Source: Mycolicibacterium boenickei
GTDB lineage: Bacteria; Actinomycetota; Actinomycetes; Mycobacteriales; Mycobacteriaceae
Length of the DNA: 64,000 bases
Direction of reading: 5' to 3'
Assembly (NCBI RefSeq): GCF_010731295.1
Contig: NZ_AP022579.1
Span: forward strand, 5,766,001-5,830,000
In this document: piece after piece, positions 1 through 8,783 of the stretch
Layout of the letters: each line of letters opens with the position of its first letter
Position numbering within the stretch: the stretch's first letter is position 1
The notes under the pieces: model-generated
Databases searched by the model: none
Seen by the model: the letters and a program-made list of their open reading frames with translations, nothing else
Told to the model about the DNA's origin: nothing
Position numbers and translations under genes: made by a program

Positions 1-418
1 CCTCATCGGCCTGGCCCGTGACCACGGCCGCCTCGACGACCCGGCGGTGCGCAAGGAGCTGGCCGATGTGCTCGCCTTGCGGGAACTCAACTCGCTCAAC
101 AATGCCCGCGCCAAAGCTGCTGCGACACAAGGAACGTCAAGCTCGATCATGTCTCTGGGCAAGCTGGCGATGTCGAACATCCTCCATGCGGAGGCACGGC
201 TCAAGACCGAGATCATCGGCGCGGAAGCACTTTTGGCCGGGCCCGACAATCCCGAGGCCGACGACATCAACTTCCTGACGCTCAACGCGTTCTTCACGTC
301 GATCGGCGGCGGCACCGACCAGATCCAGCGCAACATCATCGGCGAGCGGGTGCTCGGCCTGGCCAAAGAGCCCGAGGTCGATCGCGACATCCCGTTCCGC
401 CAGGCCCGCCGGAGCTGA
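1..418 (+). CDS. Acyl-CoA dehydrogenase, C-terminal part (5' end outside window)
   Basis: This is the C-terminal part of an acyl-CoA dehydrogenase; the reading frame is open from base 2. The visible part is the all-helical C-terminal domain and ends with the typical run around QIQRNIIGERVLGL, which in this family contacts FAD of the partner subunit. Such flavoenzymes oxidise an acyl-CoA at C2-C3 and pass electrons to ETF. It lies 5 nt upstream of a class III CoA-transferase on the same strand, which suggests one catabolic operon in which the transferase activates an acid and this enzyme dehydrogenates it. The substrate cannot be told from the fragment. Confidence 0.85.
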   Translation, partial: LIGLARDHGRLDDPAVRKELADVLALRELNSLNNARAKAAATQGTSSSIMSLGKLAMSNILHAEARLKTEIIGAEALLAGPDNPEADDINFLTLNAFFTSIGGGTDQIQRNIIGERVLGLAKEPEVDRDIPFRQARRS

Positions 419-423
419 CCCCG

Positions 424-2823
424 ATGGCCGACCCGGACTACTACGACCCACCACTGGCCGGGGTTCGCATCCTCGACCTGTCGCGCGGCCCGATGACGGC
501 GGTGGGACGCCTGCTGGCCGACCTCGGTGCCGCGGTGACCCAGGTGCACCTGCACGGCGTCACCGAACAACCCGCCGCGAGCGCCGGAGTCGACGCCGAC
601 TCGGTGGCGATCGGGATCAACCGGCACGGCCTGGACACGGTCGTCCTTGATCCGTCGACCCCCGCCGATCAACGTCGCTGGGGCCAGCTGCTTTCCCGTG
701 CCGACATCCTGATCGAGGACACCCGCCCCGGTTCGGATGCCGAAAGAGCCCTGTCGGTACGCGACATCCTCAGCGAGCGCCCCGGCCTGGTGGTCCTGTC
801 CATCAGCGATTTCGGCCGCGACACCAGCTACCGCGACTGGCAGGCCACCACACCGGTACTGCACGCGCTGACCAGTGAGCTGTCCCGCTCGGGCATCCCG
901 GGACGGGAGCCGTTGGTACCGCCCGCCGCACAACTGCCCTATCACGTGGCGGCGGCGCAGGCAGCGGTGATGACCGTGAGCGTGTACCTGGACCGATTGC
1001 GCACCGGCACCGGCGATCTCATCGATTTCTCGATCCTCGACGGGGCCATGCAGACGCTCGACCCGCCGTACGGGACAGCGGGGACGGCCTCGGCCGGCGT
1101 CGCCCTGAGCGCGCAACGACGCGACTGGAACGCCGAGCGGCTGCGGTACCCCATCATCGCGTGCAAGGACGGTCACGTACGGATCTGCCTGCTGGCAAAA
1201 CGCCAGTGGCACGGCATGTTCGAGTGGATGGGCCGGCCCGGGCAGTTCGCCGATCCGTCGTTCGACCGGCTGCGAGTGCGGTTCAGTTCGCCGGAGTTGA
1301 TGGCCGCGATCGGGCAGTTCTGCGCCGGGCAGACCCGCGCCGAACTGGAGGACGCCGGCCAGCGGCACGGGGTGCCGACCGCAGCGGTACTCACCCTGGC
1401 CGAAACCCTCGGCACCGCACAGGTCAGGGACCGCGGGTATTTTCACGAGATCGACCTGGCCCCCGGAATATCGGCGCCCGTGCCGGCAGGTGTCGTCGAG
1501 ATCGACGGGCACCGGGCCAACGCGCTCAACGTCTCCGAACCTGCGACGGCCGCTCGCATCGAGGTCGCCCCGCGGCTCTCCGCCCGCTCCCGCCGCAATG
1601 AGGGCCTGCCGCTGGAGGGGGTGCGCGTGCTGGACCTCGGAGTGATCGTCGTCGGATCCGACACCGGACGACTCTTCGGCGATCTCGGCGCCGACGTCAT
1701 CAAGATCGAGAACTCGGCGTTCCCGGACGGGCTGCGCGGCAACCTGACCTCGATGTCGCAGACCTACGCCGCCGGCCACCGAAACAAGCGCTCGATCGGC
1801 ATCGATCTGCGGACGGCGGAAGGTCGGGCATTGGCCCACCGGCTGGTGACCCTGTCCGACGTCGTGTTGACCAATTTCAAACCGGGCGTGGCCGAGACGC
1901 TGGGCATGGACCACCGAACCTTGCGAAAGGTGAATCCGGGCATCGTGGTGGTCGACAGTTCGGCGTTCGGGCCCACCGGGCCGTGGGCGAAGCGGATGGG
2001 TTACGGCCCGCTGGTGCGGGCGGCCGCGGGGTTCACGGACCTGTGGGTGTACCCGGGTGAACCGGAGTCCTTCTGCGACACCGTCACCGTCTACCCCGAT
2101 CACGTGGCGGCCCGGATCGGCGCGCTCGGTGCGCTGGCCCTGCTGCTGCGCCGGGAACGCACGGACGCCGGCGGTTCGGTCAGCGTCGCGCAATCGGAGG
2201 TCATGCTCAGCCACCTGGCCGCCGAGATCGCTGCCGACGTCCTGGTGCGGCGCGGGCACGAACCCTCGCCCCACCCGATCCACGACGCGCCGTGGGGCCT
2301 GTTCCCGGCCGCCGGAGAGGACCGGTGGCTGGCCGTGACCGTGCGCGACGACGCCGACTGGGGCGCGCTGTGCGAGGTGATCGAACGTCCGGATCTGAGG
2401 GCCGACGAGCAGCTGACGACCCGCGCCGGACGCGACGCCCACCGCGGCCGCGTCGACGAGGCCGTGCGAGCCTGGACAAGACAGCGCCCCGCGACCGAGG
2501 CGATGGACCTGCTGCAGGCGGCCGGTGTTCCGGCCGGTGCCGCCCTGCACGCTGCCGAGGTCGCCGAGTGGGACTACTACGTGCAGCGTCGCGCGTTCCG
2601 CGAGGAACTGCACCCGCATGCCGATGAGCCGTTCACGATGGAGAACGTGCAGATCCATTCGGATCGCATCGCCGATCCCCCACTGCTGCAGGCGCCGCTG
2701 CTCGGCGAGCAGACCCGGGAGATCGCCGCCGAGCTGCTCGGCCTGGACGACGCCGAGATCGATGAGCTGATCGCCGTGGGGGTGCTCGAGGTGCCGCAGA
2801 GCTCGCAGCTCGCGGGACGCTGA
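424..2823 (+). CDS. Tandem-domain class III (CaiB/BaiF) CoA-transferase
   Basis: This is a 799-residue protein made of two CaiB/BaiF domains, at about residues 8-375 and 395-790. Each opens with the family motif (LAGVRILDLSRGP and LEGVRVLDLGVIV). Single-domain members are about 400 residues, so this is a head-to-tail fusion that probably folds like the interlocked dimer. The family moves CoA between acyl groups through an aspartyl thioester. The second domain has Asp559 in YPDHVAA; at the matching place the first domain has Tyr173 (LPYHVAA), so only one half looks catalytic. It follows an acyl-CoA dehydrogenase by 5 nt and precedes a LysR gene. The substrate is unknown. Confidence 0.85.
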   Translation: MADPDYYDPPLAGVRILDLSRGPMTAVGRLLADLGAAVTQVHLHGVTEQPAASAGVDADSVAIGINRHGLDTVVLDPSTPADQRRWGQLLSRADILIEDTRPGSDAERALSVRDILSERPGLVVLSISDFGRDTSYRDWQATTPVLHALTSELSRSGIPGREPLVPPAAQLPYHVAAAQAAVMTVSVYLDRLRTGTGDLIDFSILDGAMQTLDPPYGTAGTASAGVALSAQRRDWNAERLRYPIIACKDGHVRICLLAKRQWHGMFEWMGRPGQFADPSFDRLRVRFSSPELMAAIGQFCAGQTRAELEDAGQRHGVPTAAVLTLAETLGTAQVRDRGYFHEIDLAPGISAPVPAGVVEIDGHRANALNVSEPATAARIEVAPRLSARSRRNEGLPLEGVRVLDLGVIVVGSDTGRLFGDLGADVIKIENSAFPDGLRGNLTSMSQTYAAGHRNKRSIGIDLRTAEGRALAHRLVTLSDVVLTNFKPGVAETLGMDHRTLRKVNPGIVVVDSSAFGPTGPWAKRMGYGPLVRAAAGFTDLWVYPGEPESFCDTVTVYPDHVAARIGALGALALLLRRERTDAGGSVSVAQSEVMLSHLAAEIAADVLVRRGHEPSPHPIHDAPWGLFPAAGEDRWLAVTVRDDADWGALCEVIERPDLRADEQLTTRAGRDAHRGRVDEAVRAWTRQRPATEAMDLLQAAGVPAGAALHAAEVAEWDYYVQRRAFREELHPHADEPFTMENVQIHSDRIADPPLLQAPLLGEQTREIAAELLGLDDAEIDELIAVGVLEVPQSSQLAGR

Positions 2824-2881
2824 GGGGCCATCTCGTACCATTCGTGGGTCACCTCACCCTCGAATCGCCGGAAATGACCGC

Positions 2882-3802
2882 ATGGACTTCACCAGACTCA
2901 GGTACTTCGTGGCGGTCGCCGAGGAGCTGCACTTCAAGCGGGCCGCCGACCGGCTGATGATCACGCCGCCGCCGCTCAGCAAGCAGATCAAGCTGCTGGA
3001 GAAGGAGCTCGGCGGGCAGCTGTTCGAGCGCAACTACCACGAGGTCCGCCTGACGCCGCTGGGCACCAAGCTGCTCGGTCCGGCCCGCGAGATCCTGCGC
3101 CAGGTCGATGATCTGAAGGCCACCGCGGTCCGGCTCACCGAGGGAGCCGCACCCATCCGGGTGGGCGCAACCGCTTATGCGCCATCAGATTTCGTGGCGC
3201 AGGTGCAGACCGCCGTCGCCGGCCTGGCCGTGCCGACCGAATTCAGCGTCCCCGGGTCGGCCGCCGAGGTGACGGCCAAGCTGGTGTCCGGCCACCTCGA
3301 CCTCGGGCTCATCCATCTGCCCACTTCCGACAAACGGCTGCAATACCGCGTGGTGGCCTCCTTCCAGGGTGCGGTGGCGGTGCGTTTCGACGATCCACTG
3401 GCAGCCAAGGAGCAGGTGTCGATCGAGGAACTGCGCGATCGCGACGTAGTGATCGACTTCGCCCGGCCCAACCCCGTCATGCTGGCCGGCCTGACCCGTG
3501 CGCTCAACGCCCGCGGGGTGACCCGCATCGTTCGCACCACCAACCAGTTCGGCGGCGAACTGGAGATGGCTGCCCAGGTGTTCAACCGTCATCTCGTCGC
3601 GGTGGTGCCATATGCGCCCGAATCATTGATCGGCAAGATCTTCTCTCCACCGGAGTTCACGCTGGTACCCATCGACGAGAGCACCTGGGCACCGGCGCGG
3701 ATCGCATTGGCCTGGGTGCCCGACCGGCTCAAGAACCCGGCAGAGATCGAGGAGTTGGTGGCTGAACTCGCGCCGGCACTGACCCGCGATCAGGCGCAGT
3801 AG
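2882..3802 (+). CDS. LysR-family transcriptional regulator
   Basis: This 306-residue protein has an N-terminal winged helix-turn-helix (residues 1-60, starting MDFTRLRYFVAVAEELHF, with the LSKQIKLLEKELGGQLFER recognition region) and a C-terminal periplasmic-binding-protein-like effector domain. LysR proteins bind DNA as tetramers and respond to a small ligand, often an intermediate of the adjacent pathway. The gene lies 58 nt after the CoA-transferase on the same strand, so it may control the acyl-CoA dehydrogenase/CoA-transferase genes, although LysR regulators more often sit divergently from their targets. The effector is unknown. Confidence 0.9.
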   Translation: MDFTRLRYFVAVAEELHFKRAADRLMITPPPLSKQIKLLEKELGGQLFERNYHEVRLTPLGTKLLGPAREILRQVDDLKATAVRLTEGAAPIRVGATAYAPSDFVAQVQTAVAGLAVPTEFSVPGSAAEVTAKLVSGHLDLGLIHLPTSDKRLQYRVVASFQGAVAVRFDDPLAAKEQVSIEELRDRDVVIDFARPNPVMLAGLTRALNARGVTRIVRTTNQFGGELEMAAQVFNRHLVAVVPYAPESLIGKIFSPPEFTLVPIDESTWAPARIALAWVPDRLKNPAEIEELVAELAPALTRDQAQ

Positions 3803-3803
3803 T

Positions 3804-4367
3804 GTGTGCACAGTGATGCCGATGATGGTGGGTGCAACTGTCGCCTCGAGCGTCGCCGCAATGGCGGCCCTGCTCGGCACGGCTGCACCCGCACCACAGA
3901 TCCGTCTGGTCGACGACACCGTCCCGATGACCCAGGGCGACGGCTCGTTGTCCGACGGGCAGGTCCTGACCCCCTTTGACGTGCAGAATCCGGCGGTCGG
4001 CCGGCTGGATCCGCGGCTGCTGGCCGCAGTCCAGAACGCCGCGAATGCCGCCACCGCCGAAGGCGTCACCATGACGATCAACTCGGGGTGGCGGTCGGCC
4101 GATTTCCAGCAGTCGCTGCTCGATCAGGCAGTGCAGAGCTACGGCAGCCTCGCCGCGGCACGCCAGTATGTGCAGACGCCGACGGCGTCCCGCCACGTCA
4201 CCGGTGAGGCGGTCGATATCGGGGGTCCGCAGGCCGATCACTGGCTGATCGCCAACGGCGCGCGGTTCGGGTTGTGCCAGATCTATGCCAACGAGCTGTG
4301 GCATTTCGAGCTCGTCGCCGACCCGGCGGGCAACTGCCCCCCGCTACAGCCCAACGCCGCAGGCTGA
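3804..4367 (+). CDS. Secreted VanY-family (M15) D,D-peptidase-like protein
   Basis: This 187-residue protein has an alanine-rich N-terminal hydrophobic segment (about residues 6-28), probably a signal peptide, then an M15-type domain. The zinc motif SRHVTGEAVDIGG (SxHxxGxAxD) and the second site ELWHFEL (ExxWH-like) are both present, so the metal ligands and catalytic acid appear intact. Members cut D-Ala-D-Ala or related bonds in peptidoglycan. It starts one base after the LysR stop. GTG at 3804 is used; ATG at 3816 is equally possible and would change only the signal peptide. The role is inferred from the fold motifs. Confidence 0.8.
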   Translation: MCTVMPMMVGATVASSVAAMAALLGTAAPAPQIRLVDDTVPMTQGDGSLSDGQVLTPFDVQNPAVGRLDPRLLAAVQNAANAATAEGVTMTINSGWRSADFQQSLLDQAVQSYGSLAAARQYVQTPTASRHVTGEAVDIGGPQADHWLIANGARFGLCQIYANELWHFELVADPAGNCPPLQPNAAG

Positions 4368-4368
4368 C

Positions 4369-4518
4369 CTACTCGGTGACCGGCACCATGTCGGCGCCGC
4401 AGGTGCACTTGTAGCTGGTTTCGGGACCTTCGCAATGGCATTCGGACTCGACGCGGATCCGGCACCCACAACCCTCGTGCGCACAGGTCAGCACGGTCCC
4501 GGCAGGAACGACGCTCAT
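4369..4518 (-). CDS. mymT: MymT-type copper metallothionein
   Basis: This short gene encodes 49 residues with seven cysteines in the pattern TCxHEGCGCRxR...CHC...KCTCG, which matches the M. tuberculosis copper metallothionein MymT (53 aa) nearly position for position. MymT binds several Cu(I) ions in a solvent-shielded thiolate core and protects against copper. The ATG at 4518 is preceded by a strong GGAGGAAG Shine-Dalgarno, which fixes the start inside a longer open frame. It is convergent with the VanY-like gene and divergent from the SDR at 4612. No copper operator was identified with confidence in the 93-bp intergenic space. Confidence 0.88.
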   Translation of the reverse strand: MSVVPAGTVLTCAHEGCGCRIRVESECHCEGPETSYKCTCGADMVPVTE

Positions 4519-4599
4519 GTCTTCCTCCAATTGGTCGGCAAATCCATCGTCCCCCTCGCATAGCCCTGAACCGGGCAATTCAATCCATCCCGGTCGGCA

Positions 4600-4605
4600 T
4601 ATCGT
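4600..4605 (+). promoter_or_regulatory. -10 box TATCGT of a leaderless promoter
   Basis: TATCGT fits the mycobacterial TANNNT -10 consensus. It ends 6 nt before the ATG at 4612, and no Shine-Dalgarno is present, so the transcript probably begins at the start codon. Confidence 0.5.
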
Positions 4606-4611
4606 GTCCCT

Positions 4612-5460
4612 ATGACTCTGTCCGGGAAGACCATGTTCATCTCCGGCGCCAGCCGGGGTATCGGCCTGGCGATCGCCAAGAAAGCCGCCGCCGACGGCGC
4701 CAACATCGCGCTGGTGGCCAAGACCGCCGAACCGCACCCCAAGCTCGAGGGCACGATCTACACGGCCGCCAAGGAGATCGAGGAGGCCGGCGGGCAGGCC
4801 CTGCCGATCGTCGGTGACGTCCGCGACGGTGACTCGGTTTCCGCCGCGGTGGCCAAGGCCGTCGAGCAGTTCGGCGGCATCGACCTGTGCGTCAACAACG
4901 CCTCGGCCATCAACCTCGGCTCGATCGAGGAAGTACCGCTCAAGCGCTTCGACCTGATGAACGGCATCCAGATCCGCGGCACCTACGCCGTGTCTCAGGC
5001 CTGCATCCCGCACATGAAGGGCCGCGAGAACCCGCACATCCTCACCCTGTCCCCGCCGATCCGGCTGGAGTCCGAATGGCTCAAGCCGACCGCCTACATG
5101 ATGGCCAAGTTCGGGATGACGTTGTGCGCGTTGGGCATTGCCGAGGAGATGCGCGAGGCGGGCATCGCGTCCAACACGCTGTGGCCGCGCACCCTGGTGG
5201 CCACCGCCGCGGTGCAGAACCTGCTCGGCGGCGACGAGGCCATGGGCCGCGCCCGCAAACCCGACGTCTACGCCGATGCGGCATACACGATCTTCAACAA
5301 GCCCGCGCGGGAGTACACCGGCCAGAGCCTGCTGTGCGAGGACGTGCTGCTCGCGAACGGCGTCACCGACCTGTCGGTGTACGACTGTGTGCCCGGATCG
5401 GACCTCGGAGTGGACCTGTGGGTGGACACCCCGAACCCGCCGGGATACGTCCAGCAGTAG
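4612..5460 (+). CDS. Short-chain dehydrogenase/reductase (Rv3224-like, SDR)
   Basis: This 282-residue SDR has the N-terminal dinucleotide motif ISGASRGIGLAIA, the NNAS motif and the catalytic YxxxK as AYMMAKFG. The long early insert (PHPKLEGTIYTAAKEIEEAGG) is typical of the HSDL2-like subgroup. Length matches Rv3224, annotated there as a possible iron-regulated SDR. The reaction is NAD(P)-dependent oxidation or reduction of a hydroxyl/ketone; the substrate is unknown. The start is fixed by a TATCGT box 6 nt upstream (leaderless). It is convergent with the alcohol dehydrogenase at 5548. Confidence 0.88.
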   Translation: MTLSGKTMFISGASRGIGLAIAKKAAADGANIALVAKTAEPHPKLEGTIYTAAKEIEEAGGQALPIVGDVRDGDSVSAAVAKAVEQFGGIDLCVNNASAINLGSIEEVPLKRFDLMNGIQIRGTYAVSQACIPHMKGRENPHILTLSPPIRLESEWLKPTAYMMAKFGMTLCALGIAEEMREAGIASNTLWPRTLVATAAVQNLLGGDEAMGRARKPDVYADAAYTIFNKPAREYTGQSLLCEDVLLANGVTDLSVYDCVPGSDLGVDLWVDTPNPPGYVQQ

Positions 5461-5517
5461 CGGAGCACCGCGAGCGTGCGCGTCTGCTGCCCGACACGCC
5501 GCCGAATGCCGACACTC

Positions 5518-5549
5518 AGCGCACGCTCGACGCTCGTCGAGCGTGCGCT
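5518..5549. terminator. 14-bp perfect stem-loop between convergent genes
   Basis: The arms 5518-5531 and 5536-5549 are perfectly complementary around a 4-nt loop. The hairpin lies between the convergent SDR and alcohol dehydrogenase genes and overlaps the dehydrogenase stop codon. It has no U tract, as is common for mycobacterial terminators, and could serve both directions. The arm sequence (agcgtgcgc type) also recurs at 5472-5480 nearby. Confidence 0.5.
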
Positions 5550-6735
5550 ACGTGTATTCGATGATGCCCCGGATATTGCGCCCCTCCCGCATGTCGATCA
5601 TGGCGTCGTTGATCTGATCGAGCCGATACCGCCGCGTCACCAGCTCGTCGAGTTTGAGGTGGCCGTTGCGGTACATGTCCAGCAGCATGGGCATGCTCTC
5701 CCGGGGGTTCATGCCGCCGTAGATCAACCCCTTGAACGTCTTGCAGTTCTGCAACATGTCGACGAGCAGCATCGGCACCATGCTGAACTCGAACTTGGGG
5801 ACACCGGTCATCAGACAGGTACCGCCCTTGGCCGTCAACATCAAGGCCGGGGTCAGCATCTCCGGGGTGACCACGCTCGGCGTGAGCACCACCCGATCGG
5901 CCATCAGGCCACGCGTCAGTTCCCGTACCAGAGGTATCGCTGCTTCGAGAGACGGACAGGTATCCGTCGCCCCGAAGAACTTCGCCGTATCCCGTTTGAA
6001 ATCAACGGGATCCACGGCGATCACCAGGTTGGCGCCGACAGCGCGGGCACCCTGGACCGCGTTGACCCCCACCCCGCCCGTGCCGACCACGACGACAGTG
6101 TCGCCCGGTTGCGTGCCGACGCCGACGGTCCCTGACCCCCAACCCGTCGTCACGCCGCACGAGACCAGCGACGCGGCCTCAAAGGGAATCGACTCGTCGA
6201 GCTTGATCACCGATTCCTCAGCCAGAACGGCGTATTCGGCGAACGTACCGAGTTGGGTCATGGCCATCAGGCCCTCGTCGCCGATGTGACGCCGCACCGT
6301 GTTGTCGGTGACCATCTCTTTGGCCAGCATCAAGGCCCCGTTGTCGCAAAGGTATGTCCTGCCCGAGACGCACCAGCGGCAGATACCGCACGCGGCGATG
6401 AACGACAGACCCACGTGGTCACCGGGCTGCACCGACCGCACGCCGGGACCGACGGCCTCGACTATGCCTGCGCCTTCATGCCCACCGAGCATCGGGAAGA
6501 AATCAGGCGGGGGCACGCCCACCGCCTCGTACATGGCCACCAGGTCGGGCGTCGGCACCATGTCGCCGGTCGTGAAGTGGTCGTCGGTGTGGCAGATCCC
6601 TGCCACGGCCATCCTCACGAGGACTTCACCGGTTCGCGGCGGGTCGAGCGTGATCTCTTCGATCTCCCAGTCCATCCCGACCCCGCGCAGCACTGCGCCC
6701 CGGCACTTCAGCGGCTTAGCAGGCAATTCGGTCAT
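5548..6735 (-). CDS. Zinc-dependent alcohol dehydrogenase, NDMA-dependent type
   Basis: This 395-residue medium-chain dehydrogenase has catalytic-zinc residues in CHTDDHF and GGHEGAG, the four-cysteine structural zinc site CGICRWCVSGRTYLC, and the Rossmann motif VGTGGVGVNAVQGA. The C-terminal region (GGMNPRESMPMLLDMY) resembles actinobacterial nicotinoprotein alcohol dehydrogenases that use tightly bound NAD and were assayed with NDMA, commonly of the MSMEG/Rv group tied to mycofactocin-dependent alcohol oxidation. ATG at 6735 is chosen because the residues before it (to 6789) are not family-like. It is convergent with the SDR and divergent from the methyltransferase at 6804. The specific alcohol is unknown. 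Confidence 0.85.
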   Translation of the reverse strand: MTELPAKPLKCRGAVLRGVGMDWEIEEITLDPPRTGEVLVRMAVAGICHTDDHFTTGDMVPTPDLVAMYEAVGVPPPDFFPMLGGHEGAGIVEAVGPGVRSVQPGDHVGLSFIAACGICRWCVSGRTYLCDNGALMLAKEMVTDNTVRRHIGDEGLMAMTQLGTFAEYAVLAEESVIKLDESIPFEAASLVSCGVTTGWGSGTVGVGTQPGDTVVVVGTGGVGVNAVQGARAVGANLVIAVDPVDFKRDTAKFFGATDTCPSLEAAIPLVRELTRGLMADRVVLTPSVVTPEMLTPALMLTAKGGTCLMTGVPKFEFSMVPMLLVDMLQNCKTFKGLIYGGMNPRESMPMLLDMYRNGHLKLDELVTRRYRLDQINDAMIDMREGRNIRGIIEYT

Positions 6736-6790
6736 GTTCCGAGCATCTGCCCGCGCCACGGGGAGCGACAGCGTATCCGCATACCCCATC

Positions 6791-6796
6791 TAGGCT
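6791..6796 (+). promoter_or_regulatory. -10 box TAGGCT of a leaderless promoter
   Basis: TAGGCT (TANNNT) is followed by 7 nt and then the ATG at 6804. No ribosome binding site is present, so a leaderless transcript is likely. Confidence 0.5.
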
Positions 6797-6803
6797 CATC
6801 TGC

Positions 6804-7607
6804 ATGCCTGACCCGCAGATCTCTGAACCTAGGCCCACCAACTGGGCCGCCGGCCGCTACCAGGCCGTCGCCGAACGCATCGCCGTGATCGCCGGTGAGG
6901 TGGTCACCGCGGCCGACCGGTTGCGCCCCGTGCGTGACTCCGCGCTGGTCGACCTGGCCTGCGGCACCGGCAGCGCGGCATTGGCCGCGGCCGAGGCCGG
7001 CGCAAAGGTCACCGGTGTGGATCTCACCGCCGAACTGGTCGCCATCGCCGCCGAGCGGCCGGGAGCCGACGCGGTGCACTGGGTGGTCGCCGACGCCGCC
7101 AATACCGGCCTGCCCGACGGCGCGTTCGGCACCGTGGTGTCGAACATGGGCATCATCTTCGTCGAGCCCACCAGCCTGGTTGCCGAGGTCGCCCGGCTGC
7201 TCACCCCCGGCGGGGTGTTCGCGTTCTCCACCTGGGTCCGCGACGACGCGGGCAGCCCGTTCTTCACCCCGATCGTCGAAACCCTGGGCCAACCGCCGGC
7301 CTCGGTCTATTCGCCCGATCAGTGGGGCGACCTCGACATCGTGCAGTCCCGGCTGGCCGCCGGGTTCGACGACGTTCTCTTCGAAACCGGTTCGCATACC
7401 TGGCAATTCGACTCCGTCGAGACCGCGTTGCGCTTCATCGCCGACGAGTCACCGATGCATGTCGACCTGCTCGGCCGGGTGGACGAGACGACCCGCGATC
7501 GTCTGCTCGATGCGTTCACCGCCGCGCTGAGTGCGCAGGCCGACGACGAGGGCCGGGTTTCCTTCGAGGCGCCCTACGCAGTGGTGACGGCCCACCGCAG
7601 GGCATGA
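6804..7607 (+). CDS. Class I SAM-dependent methyltransferase
   Basis: This 267-residue protein has a class I Rossmann methyltransferase core: motif I DLACGTGSAALAAAEAG followed by the acidic end of strand 2 (VTGVDLTAEL), and a later FGTVVSNMGIIFVEP motif IV region. It transfers a methyl group from SAM to an unknown acceptor; the type resembles UbiE/COQ5-like small-molecule methyltransferases. It is probably leaderless (TAGGCT 7 nt before the ATG). The beta-lactamase gene begins 3 nt after its stop, so the two are probably co-transcribed, without an obvious functional link. Confidence 0.85.
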   Translation: MPDPQISEPRPTNWAAGRYQAVAERIAVIAGEVVTAADRLRPVRDSALVDLACGTGSAALAAAEAGAKVTGVDLTAELVAIAAERPGADAVHWVVADAANTGLPDGAFGTVVSNMGIIFVEPTSLVAEVARLLTPGGVFAFSTWVRDDAGSPFFTPIVETLGQPPASVYSPDQWGDLDIVQSRLAAGFDDVLFETGSHTWQFDSVETALRFIADESPMHVDLLGRVDETTRDRLLDAFTAALSAQADDEGRVSFEAPYAVVTAHRRA

Positions 7608-7610
7608 AAC

Positions 7611-8783
7611 ATGTTGCGTGACATCAGGAACAGCACCAGAGCCGCCGCGTTGTTACTCGTCGCAGTCCTTCTCGGTATGTCCACCAACACGACCGCTTCC
7701 GCACGTCCCGACGCCCTCGCGACCGCCGTGGACCATGCGTTTCGGCCGCTCATGGCCCAATACGACATACCGGGCATGTCCATAGCAGTGACGGTCAACG
7801 GTCAACAGCGCTACTTCAATTTCGGAGTCGCAGACAGACAACGCATGACGCCGGTAACCCCGGACACGCTCTTCGAGATCGGTTCGGTCAGTAAGACGTT
7901 CACCGCCACACTGGCGTCGTACGCGCAAGCGCTGGGGCGCATCTCGCTGACTGATCACCCCAGCATCTACATGCCGCAGTTGACGGGCAGTGCCATCGAC
8001 AAGGCCGACCTGCTCAACCTCGGCACTTTCACCGCGGGTGGATTGCCCTTGCAGTTTCCTCCCGACGTCACGGACGACGCCCAGATGCAGACGTGGTTTC
8101 ACCAGTGGCAACCCGATGCAGCCCCCGGCCAACAGCGGCGATACTCCAACCCCAGCATCGGGTTGCTCGGCCACCTCACCGCCTTGGCGATGAACCGTGA
8201 CTTCAGCGATCTGGTCGAACAGGAGGTATTCCCCAAGCTGCAACTACGCCACAGCTACATCCGAGTGCCGCAATCGCAGATGGAGAACTACGCCTGGGGC
8301 TACAACGCCGACAACGAGCCGATCCGGGTGAACCCAGGCGTTTTCGATGCTGAAGCGTACGGTGTCAAGTCCTCTGCGGCCGACTTGCTCCGCTTCGTCG
8401 AGACCAACATCGCGCCGAATGACCTTGAGGCACCGATGCGCGACGCTGTCCAAGGGACGCACGTCGGCTATTTCAAAGTCGGTGACATGGTCCAAGGGCT
8501 CGGCTGGGAACAGTATCCCTACCCGGTCACCCTCGACCGGCTGTTGGCCGGAAACTCGACCACCATGGCCATGCAGCCGAACCCGGCGGCGCCGCTCACT
8601 CCCCAACCCACCTCAACCCCGAGGCTGTTCAACAAGACCGGCTCCACAGATGGTTTCGGCGCCTATGCGGTGTTCGTGCCCGACAAGCGGATAGGTCTGG
8701 TGATGCTCGCGAACAAGAACTATCCGATCACCGCCCGCGTCAGCGCGGCCCACGCTGTCCTGCAACAGCTTTCGAATACCTAG
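7611..8783 (+). CDS. ampC: AmpC-type class C serine beta-lactamase, exported
   Basis: This 390-residue protein has an N-terminal signal peptide (charged [10 protein letters not shown], hydrophobic core to about residue 28, then TASA). All three class C motifs are present: S92-V-S-K95 (nucleophile), Y178-S-N and K342-T-G. Further stretches also follow enterobacterial Amp[32 protein letters not shown] and MLANKNYP. This is much closer to canonical AmpC than the divergent class C-like esterases common in mycobacteria, whose main beta-lactamase is class A. The predicted role is periplasmic hydrolysis of cephalosporins or other beta-lactams through an acyl-Ser92 intermediate. No AmpR/LysR regulator is adjacent. 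The base composition appears somewhat less GC-rich than the neighbours, which hints at acquisition. Confidence 0.9.
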   Translation: MLRDIRNSTRAAALLLVAVLLGMSTNTTASARPDALATAVDHAFRPLMAQYDIPGMSIAVTVNGQQRYFNFGVADRQRMTPVTPDTLFEIGSVSKTFTATLASYAQALGRISLTDHPSIYMPQLTGSAIDKADLLNLGTFTAGGLPLQFPPDVTDDAQMQTWFHQWQPDAAPGQQRRYSNPSIGLLGHLTALAMNRDFSDLVEQEVFPKLQLRHSYIRVPQSQMENYAWGYNADNEPIRVNPGVFDAEAYGVKSSAADLLRFVETNIAPNDLEAPMRDAVQGTHVGYFKVGDMVQGLGWEQYPYPVTLDRLLAGNSTTMAMQPNPAAPLTPQPTSTPRLFNKTGSTDGFGAYAVFVPDKRIGLVMLANKNYPITARVSAAHAVLQQLSNT

